From contig CM043967.1 in the NCBI GenBank assembly GCA_014529385.2, positions 86,727,278-86,791,277 on the forward strand: a stretch of 64,000 nucleotides of DNA, read 5' to 3'. The notes under the pieces are model-generated. The model did not search any database, had not been told where the DNA came from, and saw nothing but the letters and a program-made list of their open reading frames with translations. This DNA comes from Adiantum capillus-veneris (lineage: Eukaryota > Streptophyta > Polypodiopsida > Polypodiales > Pteridaceae). Below are positions 35,089 to 45,646 of this stretch, one piece after another. The translations under genes and the position numbers were made by a program. Each line of letters starts with the position of its first letter. The stretch's first letter is position 1.

Positions 35089-35955
35089 GACATCCTACGC
35101 GTAGGATATCTACAGGCTAATCTGATGGGAATTTTGGAATTTTGAGTAGACCAGTGTGTTTAGAAGGTGGGGTTTACCCTAGTTTCACGTGCAAAGTGGA
35201 AATTTGACCAAATCTTGACAGGATAAGGCCAGATAGACTGAAATTTCCAGACATCCTACCCAAATTGTGCCAAGGCATTATTTTAAGACCAAAACCATAG
35301 GATGGCTGCATGAACATGATCTGCATGATATATTGAGTGACTGAGAGAGGTTTCATCTCATTTGGGTGAGAAAATTGGGTTCTAAGCAGACTTTAGCACT
35401 TTTGACTGAAAAAGGCTAGAACAACTAAAATTGGGGACTTTTTGAAATCCAAACCAAAATCTAAGCATACCACTGGGTTGCTGACATCAAGGGGAAGCTG
35501 TGGGTCAAGTATGGGGTCAAAAAGACCAAAAAGACATCCTACGCCTAGGATGTCATCTGTGTGATTTTGCACTCCAAACTCAATTTTGAGCATACCAAAG
35601 TGATCAGCACCTCAAGAGGAGTCTATCCTTTGCATTTGAAGCCATTCTCAGCAAAAACACATCCTACGCGTAGGATGTCTAATGCAACAAATTGAAGCCA
35701 GATATTGACTGTAGGCATAGCAAGGTGTCGTATAGCCCGAAGCAAGCCTCCTAGTCAACTTTGGTCCAAATTGGAGTTGATTAGACTGATCAAGACTAAC
35801 AGCAGGGTGTCAGAACAGATTTCTGATCCATTGACTTGCTTATAGGTATCCAAATCAAAAAGTAAAAACAGTTGTGGAATCAGCACATCAAGGGGAATTC
35901 ATAGTGCAAGAATCCAAGCAAAACAGAGCAGGAGACATCCTACATGTAGGATGTC
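35089..35955 (+). repeat. Element B palindrome array 1 (intron 1)
   Basis: Copies at 35089-35110 (one arm change), 35533-35554 (centre changed), 35659-35678 (perfect ACATCCTACGCGTAGGATGT) and 35934-35955 (perfect with CATG centre). Starts are about 444, 125 and 276 bp apart. Confidence 0.9.
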
Positions 35956-36373
35956 TACTGGGGCTTAGTGAAGGGAAATTTGACAGAGCTTATATAGTGA
36001 GGTTCCATTTGGCTTAAGGGTTCCAGAACTTCTTTCAAAAGTGAATTTGGACCTTGTTTGGCCATTTGACGGAGTAAAGACTAAATTTAGACTTTTCCAG
36101 GTGGCCAACATCCGAGGGAAGTACATTTCCAGATTAGCAGACCTAATCCAGAACATCAGTAGTGTATAAAATACAGAAATGGTTGAGGTTAACTCTCTAG
36201 TTATACCAATCAATACTAAGCTAACCTCTAGCAGTTAAATTCTTTGATTCGATTACCGAAATTAAACGCTTGTGTACAGGTATATTCAACAAAACAAAGG
36301 AAGAAGTTGTGCGGAGACTGATCCTTTGTCAGGTGAGTGGTTGGATCTGTGATAAATTGCATTGATAACTTTG

Positions 36374-39300
36374 ATGAATTTAAGATTAGGAAGATACATT
36401 TTTAGAGACCAAAAGGTGGCAGGTGACCAAGGTAGCTTAGTATCCACCGAGGAGAGTGTAACTCAGGCAAGGCTAGATCCACTAGCACCGATTATTGAGG
36501 AGGGTAGTGATACTGACACTTCATCAGACAAATCCTTCTTCATGATGGGTAGTCAATAGCCAGGAGGTTTCACCTATGACGGACCAATGCCAGGAGGAAG
36601 CACCTCCCTAAATCCTTTAAATGATTCCAAGTTCACAGTGATCTTCTTAGAAGGAACAAACTCGAGGGGAGCCCTAGTTTATTCTGAATATCGAGGACGT
36701 AAGTGTATTTGTATTGAAGAAAGGAAGGATCAGAGACTGGAGATAATCCGATTCTATGATGATGGAGATAGATTTCGAGACAAAAAGAGGAACCACTATC
36801 TGATAGTTAGTAACCCTGAAGATTACAATAGATATGGAGATAACGTGGCGAAGGGGAAAATGGTATCAGAAACTCAAGAAAGGCCGGCTCAGAGACTGGA
36901 GATAATCCGAGTCTATGATGATGGAGATAGATTCCGAGACAAAAAGGGGAACCACTATCTGATAGTTAGTAACCCTGAAGATTACAACAGATATGGAGTG
37001 GCGAAGGGGAAAACGGTTTCAGAAACTCAAGAACCGCCTCCAAACATTGATCGACCTGGAGCAATTTTTATTTATGATAAGAAAACCACCAGGGTTTCAA
37101 CTTATAATGAGAATGTGGGAATTTACAAGCATGAGAGTGTGAGGGAATAGTCTCTTACTTTCGCTGCAAAGAACCTTGTCCAAACGAGTTAAGCAACGAC
37201 AAGGTTCTCTACTTATTCTCTTATGAAATTGCAATGGGGAAGGGTATCGTTTTTTTTGATAGGTACGAGAGAGAATACCAATGTATTCTCCCAGAGAAGG
37301 TAGAAAAGGCAACAGTTCCAGGAGCATCAACATATGCCCCCGATGAAGTGCCAAGAGCCACCTAGGCCCCTAGAAAGTTGACAAATCCCTTCTCAGAGGA
37401 GTATGATGCGACCTCACGTTCTACTCGACTGCAGACATTCAACAACCAAAACCAACCATTAACTCAGCCATCATTGCAGGCATGGCTTCGACAAAGTGCA
37501 ACATTAGAGAAAGACCAAAACCGAGATAGTTATCAAGCCGCACGAGGGCTAAGGGATTTACAAGAACCACCACTCTATTCAAGGAATCAAGAAGAGAGTA
37601 AGCCAAAGACTCAAGGGTCAACAGAGCCTGGAAGACCACCCATAGAACGAGTTTGAAGAGATGAACAATCTCTTACAAGAACTGTTAGAAATTATGGCTT
37701 AGGAGCACCATTGGGAGAGGAACCAGCCTACTACAGAAGACCTGAGGAGGTATATAGATTGGGACGAAGATCCAATGATGAGATTTGTAGACCATCGTAG
37801 AATTAGACCTTCTCAAGTGCAAAAATGGGTAAACAAGAAATACATGGGAAACAAAGATCCAAAAGATCATGTAGCAGCCTTTGTGTGTGTAATTAGAGCG
37901 GAAGAGGTGTTAGACTTTCCTACCCAATTTGCAGGGTTTGGACTAACCCTAGAGGATGACGTTGCTACTTGGTTTGACTCTGTGGAGCGTAGAGACTTTG
38001 AGTCTATGGAGGAGGTGTTTGACGAGTTTATCGAGGAATTCTCACAAAGGGGAATAGCTCATAATATCGTCTCACAAATCCATAAATTCAAACAGAAAGA
38101 CGGGGAATCTGTGCGAAAGGCAGCCCTATGACTAAAAAGATATGTGAAGTTATGCCCTGTGGAAGAACTGCCAACTCAGTATAGAATTATGCTTATATTT
38201 ATCCAAGGACTAAGGAATGCAGATCTCCAGAAGGACTTACATATGAAGAGGAGCACGGCGTTGAATGAGTTAACCAAGGAGGCTCTTTACCTTGTGGACA
38301 ATTGTGCGGTCTACAAAGAGGGTGAGTTCAAGGATCTTGACGACGATTCATCTTCACAACAAAGTGGAAGCAAGTCTTCTAAGACAACACCGAAAGGAGA
38401 AGTAGTTGTAAGCCAGTAGCCAAACCCCAGGCTAAACAGCCCAAGTGGTGTGCTATTAAAAAAAAATGGACAAACCATGGGACGGAGGAATGTTATTATA
38501 ACAAGGGATATGTGAGAGAGAGACCTTACGCTCCCCAAGCTCAGGTAGCATCTCCTCAAGTTCCACCAATGCCTAGGTACCAAGCAGGCAACCTACCAGG
38601 ACCTGTAGGTGTAGAAAGACCACAACCAGTGTTGGGGCAACAACCACCCCTACCAGGATTACGACCAGTCGTCATAAGATACACACCAACAGTAACCGAA
38701 TCAGAAGAGAAGGCTTTGGTGCCTATGCATGCATATTATGAAGATCCCAGTGGATATGCGGAAAATCCTGTCTATTATCCACTAGAAGAACCCTCAAAAC
38801 CAAAACCGTGGAACGTGATGGGAGGTGCAGGACCACCAATAGCTGCGCAGACTGCAGGAGAAGGAAGATATAGCTTAGATGAACGAACATTGTTGTTCAT
38901 AGCCAACGGAGGCATGGGCGGACAGAGACATGCATACCAACAAAGAGGAGCTCAAGGAGCACCTCAACAGCCTAAAGGACCCTGTTACAAGTGTGGTGGA
39001 GACCATTGGCTAAGAGACTGTCCTCATGATGAAATCATTAGAGTCAACACATATTGCATCGAGTGTGGAGTTACTCATTTTATTCTTGATTGTCCTAAGA
39101 ACCTGAGCAAAGGAGAAAAAACTACCTTGAACATGTTGGAAGCAGTGCCTTCCAGTGGAGGGTCAGAAAATGAGACAATAATACCTATTCAGGTAGTGAC
39201 ACGAGCCCAAGCGCAAAGAATGACAAACGAACCCATAATTGAAGAGCCAAAAATCGATGCCCTAAGTTTAGAAACGAAAAATCAAAGAAGCACTTGGAAA

Positions 39301-39875
39301 GCTAGAAAGGCGCGTATGAAAGCCAGGAAAGAACGAGAGCAAACGGCTCTATCCGAGGAGTTAAAACACACAAAGGATAAGATTAGAGCGGTTAGAGGAT
39401 CTAGCTAGCCTAAGCTCACACAATACGGAAACCATAGCACCCAAGGAAATAGCAGAACCCAAAAGTGCAAGATCAGAAGGATCAGTACTGGCAGACAAGG
39501 TAAATGAGCAGTTAGATGCACTTCTAAAAGCTTACGAAGCCAAACTCAAAAAGAACCAAACCCAAGAGCAAAGATGGATGACTTATACATATGCTGAAAT
39601 AGAAAAACAGAGGGTGGAAATGTGTAGAAAGATGATTGAAACAACTCAATCTTTGATAGAAAACCCACTTGGTAAACCTGCAAATGGGCATGAAGTACCA
39701 GCTCCAACCCCTATCAAACCAAGTTTAGAGGAACAAGTAGAAACGAAGGAAAGACTCACGAATGCCTATGAGTCTAGGGGAAAGCCTATCATAGTGCCAA
39801 ATACTACAGATGGCGCAAGTGACGGGTTCTAGCCTAAAACATTGGCAAAAATGGGTAAGGACTGTAACGATCTAG
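36374..39875 (+). pseudogene. gag: Element B gag polyprotein (frameshifted)
   Basis: The start at 36374 (MNLRLGRYIF) is preferred over the Met four codons earlier because MNLR is shared with A. Stops fall at 36557 and 37148 and further breaks near 37655, 38130 and 38418. A 159-bp tandem duplication lies at 36731-37042. The capsid-like core is at about 37775-38130 (RPSQVQKWVNKKYMGNKDPK). Zinc knuckles at 38982-39093 are CYKCGGDHWLRDC and CIECGVTHFILDC, both with three rather than four residues before His. The tail is charged and helical. Confidence 0.8.
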
Positions 39876-40922
39876 ATGATCTGTAGAAGCAAATCCATGA
39901 GGCCAACGAAACTAAGGGAGAGTTTCCACATGAACAGCAAAGGAAAAGAGAAAAATGAGATCTTACCTCCTATTGAAGAAATTGAGGCAAGATCACAAAT
40001 GAACTTTGATATACATTCACAATCAGGAGATCAGGGATCAATTAGTTCGACGCACAGCCAACCAGACTTGCTGAAAACTCTACCCTCTTACCTAGGAGAG
40101 TATGAAGCTAAGTCGGAGGTGAGAGCAATCCCATCTCAAAGACTTTCTTCTAACAAAGTGATGGATTCACAAGGATTGATTGAGTTATTGTCCACCCCGG
40201 TGGCATGCACAATCACAATAGCCGAACTCCTAAGGTTACGACCAAACATGTGGACCACAGTAGACAAATGCATAGAAAAATTTGGAGTGAAAGACCCCAC
40301 CTCGAAGGTTGAGGAAGGGATCAGAGAATTGGACAGGCCTCAACTAAATACTAAGCCAGTACCTTTAAACAAGGTTGGAGAGTATTGTGAGGGAGAAGAT
40401 GGAAACACCACGCTACCAGTAGAATTCCAAGGAGTAGTTTCCAAAGCTATTCTTGATAGTGGAGCAGGAGTTGCTATAGCCACCAAGGAAATCTGGAAAA
40501 AATGGGGAAAACTAGCTTTGAGAGCTACCAGAATGAAATTGCAATTGGCAGATGGGTTCATGGAGAAGCCTCTAGGACTCTTAGAAAAAGTAATTTTCAC
40601 TTCGTGCGGAATCGAGTATGAGCATACATTCGCAATAGTCGATTTTGACAAAAAGAACAATTACGAGATCATCTTGGGAAGACCATTCATGAGACAAGTA
40701 AAGATGGTCCAGGATTGGGGTTACGACCACATATACCTCAGACATGGTGAGACAACAACCAAAATTCACCTGAAAGATCATAGTTACAAGAATGTGATCC
40801 AGACACCAACAGAAGAGTTTGATTCAGCTACATTAGCAGGTTCACAACTCCCAACATGGTTAGGGAAACAAAAAGAGCTATGGATGTGCAGAGCTTCACA
40901 TTGTGGGAGCGTAAAAAGATAG
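39876..40922 (+). CDS. Element B protease 1 region
   Basis: A 348-codon open frame. The N-terminal half is acidic and matches the sequence before the A protease. The protease core begins near KAILDSGAGVAIA (Asp-Ser-Gly 40454-40462) and includes IILGRPFMRQ near 40672. Retropepsins cleave the element's own polyproteins. The frame ends at a TAG (40920) just before the deletion junction. It is the best-preserved copy of this domain in the window. Confidence 0.8.
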   Translation: MICRSKSMRPTKLRESFHMNSKGKEKNEILPPIEEIEARSQMNFDIHSQSGDQGSISSTHSQPDLLKTLPSYLGEYEAKSEVRAIPSQRLSSNKVMDSQGLIELLSTPVACTITIAELLRLRPNMWTTVDKCIEKFGVKDPTSKVEEGIRELDRPQLNTKPVPLNKVGEYCEGEDGNTTLPVEFQGVVSKAILDSGAGVAIATKEIWKKWGKLALRATRMKLQLADGFMEKPLGLLEKVIFTSCGIEYEHTFAIVDFDKKNNYEIILGRPFMRQVKMVQDWGYDHIYLRHGETTTKIHLKDHSYKNVIQTPTEEFDSATLAGSQLPTWLGKQKELWMCRASHCGSVKR

Positions 40923-43512
40923 GAATGTGTCTTAGAGAGGAACATATTGACCATTTGCAAAAGGTATTTGAAAAATGCAGGACATATCGAATCTGTCTTA
41001 ACCCGGAAAAGTGTATTTTTATGGTTAGGCAAGGCTGCATCTTAGGACACATTGTCTCAAGAAATGGCATAACCACAGACCTAGACACAGTCAAAGTCAT
41101 AGTAGACCAACCCAGGCCTACTAATGCAAAACAAGTGCAATCCTTCATGGGACACTGCGGATATTATCGAAGACTCATATATATGTATGCAGTCATCGCA
41201 CAACCTCTGTATCGTTTGTTAGTCAATTTTGACTAGACTGAGGAGTGTGAAACTTCATTCCAAAAGCTGAAGAAAAACCTTATATCAGCACCTGTACTTA
41301 AAGCACCGGATTGGAAAAAGATATTCCATATTCACATTGATGCTTCTGCATATGCAATTGGGAGTATTCTAGCTCAACATGGAGACGGAACAATGGATTT
41401 TTCAGTTTTTTATGCCAGTCGATAGTTAAATAGTGCGGAAAAGAACTACACAACCACTGAAGGAGAGGGGTTAGGAATGATTTATGCTGTAAAGTAATTT
41501 CGGCATTATTTGCTCGCAAACAAATTTGTGTTCTTCACAGATCATCAAGCTCTTTTGTATCTGGTGAATAAACCATACAATACTGGAAGGATTGTACGCT
41601 GGTTTATTATATTGCTAGAGTTTGATTTCACAGTGGTGGTAAAAAAAGGTAAAACCCATCTACAGGTGGATCATCTTTCAAGGCTACAGAACATGGAAGC
41701 TCCTGAAGGAGTAGATGATGACAAACGAGATGCTTATCTTTTCAATATTGAAATGATACCCAAATGGTCTCAGGAAGTTGTTAGCATTCTTTCCTTTGGA
41801 GGTAGGTTTGATAACACGGAAGACAGATCCTAACAACAAACAATTCGACAAACAAAAAACTTCCAGTTGATTGCAGGACGGCTGTATCATCTAGGATCGG
41901 ACCAAATTCTACGATTATGTATAAATCCGGAAGAATTCAATTGTTATCTTGAAGAAGCGCATGTCCAGGATTGTGCATTTCATTGTTCAGTAGTGAAAAC
42001 ACACCAGAGACTGAAACAATTAGGGGTTTATTAGCCAACTATGTACGCAAACACACATGCTTATGTTAACAACTGTACTATATGTAATGCCAAACGACCA
42101 ATGGACCACGCGACATTGTTTCAGGTAAACATTGCACCTGCATGGAGTCAATATATCATTGATTTCTTAACCACAAGGACGTTTCCTGAAAACATAACAA
42201 GAGCATGGAAAAGGGCTATAGAGCTGGAGGCTCGTGACTTTCAGTTAATTAGGAACCAACTCTATAAGCGAGGAAAGGACAATCAACTTAGAATCTGTGC
42301 AAGTGAAAGTGAATACCTGCTGATTCTAGAACACGCACATGGCAGAATAAGTGGAGGCCATTTTTCAGGCGACAAGACGACAAAAATTGTCTTAACCGCA
42401 GGAATATGGTGGCCTACATTGCATATGGATGCTGAAGAGTTTGTAAAGCGTTGTGGCCTATGTCAGTGCACCAAGGTGCCGATAAAAAGAGATGAGATGC
42501 AACTACGGCCAATGATGGGAGCAAGGGCATTTGCAAAATGGGGCATTGATTTTGTGGGACCTATTTCACCCCCTGCATATCGCACCCATACCCAATATAT
42601 CATTGTGGCTATGGACTATCTCACAAAATGGGCGGAAGCCAAGGCAACACAAAAAGCAGATGCACGAACCACTGCACAATTTTTGTATGAGAATGTCTTT
42701 GTACGATACGAGTTACCAATAGAAATAGTCAGTGATCGAGGAACGCATTTTCTTAATGAAGTCATTGAATATTTACTAGAGGAATTCATGGTCATACATA
42801 GAAAATATGCTCCATATCACCCACAGGCAAATGGACAAGCTGAAGCCACAAATAAAACACTATGCACGGTTCTCACTAAAATTGTATCAGAGTCAAGAAC
42901 AGATTGGGATCAGCAACTACACTCAACACTATGGGCATACAGGGTGGCTTACAAAACATCGATAGGAACGACACCATACAACATGGTGTTTGGCCTAAAT
43001 GCTATATTACCCATAGAGTTTTTTATTCCAACTCTATGAGTAGCAAAACGCTTAGAATGGACAGGGCATGAGCTCTCTTCAAGAATAGATGATCTTGAAA
43101 ATCTAGACAAACTTTGCTTGAGAGATGTAGCTTCGATCTATGCTAAAAAGAGAAGACAAAAGGAGTTTTTTGACAATATGTGCGCACGAAAGTGTTCAAA
43201 ACCGGTGATTATGTACTTGTTTATACCTTGAAGCAACATGCCAAGAAGATTAAAAAGCGAGGAATGGGACCCTTTGTGATTAGTAACCTATCACAAAGCG
43301 GAGCTGTCAAGCTTGCTACATTAGCAGGTGAAGAAATGCCAAATTGGATTAGTGTGTGTCGATTGAAGAAATATCAATTACCACTAACACAGGATATGCT
43401 TCAACAAATCCATCAAGGAAAACAACGAATGAAGGAGAAACAGAGGGTACGAGAAGAAGCTCAAACAGAAGCAAAAGAACGCATTGCAAAAAGAAGACTT
43501 CTACGACAATAA
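40923..43512 (+). pseudogene. pol: Element B pol remnant: RT 3' part, RNase H, duplicated zinc module, integrase
   Basis: Compared with A, sequence jumps from the block after the protease (A about 12240) to the RT thumb region (A about 13710) at about 40940, so YMDD is gone. RNase H follows (IDASAYAIGSILAQ; DHQALLYLV) with stops at 41234, 41423 and 41495. The first zinc module is at about 41870-42090 (ends NNCTICNA), the second at 42245-42470 (HGRISGGHF, RCGLCQ). The integrase core is well preserved (KWGIDFVGP; VSDRGTHF; GQAEATNK), then GPF (43270) and a basic helix. The frame 42041-43039 is open across the second zinc module and the core. Confidence 0.88.
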
Positions 43513-44680
43513 CAATAGTGTGGATCACCGTTGCGAATCAATGCCATTCGACTAACAAAGACACAGTGGAGCCAATAATTGCAGTCAAAGTGGGTAGCAA
43601 TCAAGTTGAATCGATAGCATTTCTTGATTCTGGAGCTCAAGAAAATTTAATCTCTTACGGATTATACAAACAGCTCAAGTCAGCTCAAGTCCACAGGTCA
43701 ACTTCATCCTACCCCACAAGTGCTGGAAAGTAGTACATCACATGCGTTGAAAACATTGGGCTGGACTATATTGCATGTACAAGTACATCAATATATTTAC
43801 CCACACAAGTTTTATGTGGTCAAGGATGAAAGCACACAAAGGCTCCATGTTGTTGGGACAACCTTGGCAAAAAGAGTATAATGTGCAGATAGATTGGAAT
43901 GCGAATGCAATCAAAATTCAGCATGCACAAGAACAACAGGTGGTTGTCTTTGCTCAACAACCCCGGAATAATTCGCTTCCAGCAATTCAATCACCAAAGA
44001 AAAGGCCAAAGGGAAAGCTGCCACTAAAGAACAAAATGATACCCAAGGATAACAAACAGGGAACTACCAACCATGTTCAGTACAGGTATGAAAAGTCACC
44101 GACCGCAGTGAAAAGATGAGAGTTACCAACAAGAGAATAACAAATATGGGTACGGAAGGATAGAAATGACATGGCAGACAAAAAACAATACAACAGAAGA
44201 ATTCAACCGAAGCAGATAGTTCAACCAAAAACCAAGGGAATAAAACAAATATGGATCCCAAAGAAAATGCTCAACAACAACTCAACTACGGCTCGCATCT
44301 GGATACCGAAACCAAAGCAAAAGGAACTCCCTTGAGTACAAGCAACATTGGAAGGCAGACAACTGCATATGAAACCAACAAACCGATTTATGTGGGTGCC
44401 AATCAACAACAAAACAATGGCAACCAAGGCAGTAGCAAGAAACCTACAAAAACCGGCAAAGAAAAGCTACCAATGGAAAGCAAAAGAGACAAGGTCTACG
44501 GCCAATTCCGCCATGAAAATTCTCTCCAAGGAGACGACTATGGCCATAACAACAGTAGCGGCACAACGACTGCCTTTTGCAAGAAATACAATTAAACAAA
44601 GAGCAGTAGAGTTACAGCTTTTACATGCAAAATGCCCAACAAATCAACACCAAACAGTAAACCTCGACGGCGAATGCCGA
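43513..44680 (+). pseudogene. Element B second retropepsin-like ORF and tail
   Basis: After the integrase frame ends, another frame carries VKVGSNQVESIAFLDSGAQE with Asp-Ser-Gly at 43627-43635, then a stop at 43732. Beyond it the expected second half is degraded. The tail has repeated Ile-Trp-Ile-Pro-Lys motifs (about 44235-44310) and Met-Trp-Val-Pro near 44390, then a Lys/Thr-rich stretch. Equivalent to 16375-17416 of A. Confidence 0.65.
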
Positions 44681-44850
44681 TAAGCATCTTGCTTATACCC
44701 TTCTCTTGCACAACATTAATTTTTCCATGCATTGACCGAGTATGCATGATATAGGGCCACATTACACGGCCAAGCATTAGCACAACTTTTTTTCAACCTA
44801 TGCATGGCACATACTCCGAGGCGATACCTTCTCGTCCGGGAGGACTCCGG

Positions 44851-44866
44851 CTAGGAGGGGGGGAGG
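44851..44866 (+). promoter_or_regulatory. Element B internal purine tract
   Basis: CTAGGAGGGGGGGAGG, same relative place as in A. Confidence 0.5.
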
Positions 44867-45646
44867 CATTCTCAAATGCGGACCCAATGGCAAAAAGAGC
44901 AAAATAAGGCATGTTTTTTGACTATTTTAAGGGTTGTTGTTTGATTGCGAAATTTTCTAGACTAACCCAAGTACATATGCCCTTAAACAGCATGAATCTA
45001 CAAGTATATGGGTCCAAACGCCAAATCAAGCCCCTAGGTGTGTGTATATAAGTAAAAATAGCCATTTTTCGAGCAAAATATTGGTAAAACGGAGAAATCC
45101 GGCCATAAAAATTGCATGTGAGTGTATATAATGTTTTGTGGTGATGTTTTTGATTTATTATGTTTTTTTTTGGATTTTTTGGGTTTGAATTGCTATTTTC
45201 CTTTTAATTTTGCTAATTTTCGGCAGAAAAAATTGAAAAATACAAAAAGTAGGTGAAATACGATTGTAATGAAAAACAAAAAATATGGGGATGATCAGTG
45301 ACTATAGGAAAACCTATGGTACAGTGGGGGTGCAATTATGAGACTGGAGCGGAAAGCGTGTTTTGGCCAGATTTTGACCGAAACGTCAAAATTTCTTGCA
45401 AACTGGGCAAATGGAGTCCAAATCAAGAAATTTTTGAGCTTAAACCGCATCTCGCAATAAGTTGGGAGCACATGTCAAATTTCGGGAAAAGTGGTTCGGG
45501 GACCCCATTATAAGAATTTTTCACTTCATTTTTAGCTCATTTCCACTATTGACTTTTGAGAGAGAGCTTCTGCCACCTAGAGCGAACGGAACTTCTAGCA
45601 GCTTCTACGATGCGCACGACTACCCGACGGGCTTCAGACATGAGAG
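44867..45646 (+). promoter_or_regulatory. Element B internal TATA/leader cassette for ORF3
   Basis: GGTTCGGGGACCCCATTATAAG (split here: GGTTCGGGGACC then CCATTATAAG) spans 45493-45514 and aligns with 1-345 and with A. The leader contains an ATG at 45610 and the conserved ATGAGAG at 45640-45646; these two are in frame with each other. GT follows at 45647. A second TATATAAG-like box lies near 45044. Confidence 0.5.

Larger units (their letters stand above)
34509..36279 (+). other. Predicted intron 1 of element B
   Basis: Donor TAG|GTGAGT in the LTR; acceptor CTTGTGTACAG (AG 36278-36279). Contains the primer site and four palindromes. A second donor CAG|GTGAGT (GT 36333) lies 41 nt before the gag ATG, as in A. 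Confidence 0.5.
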
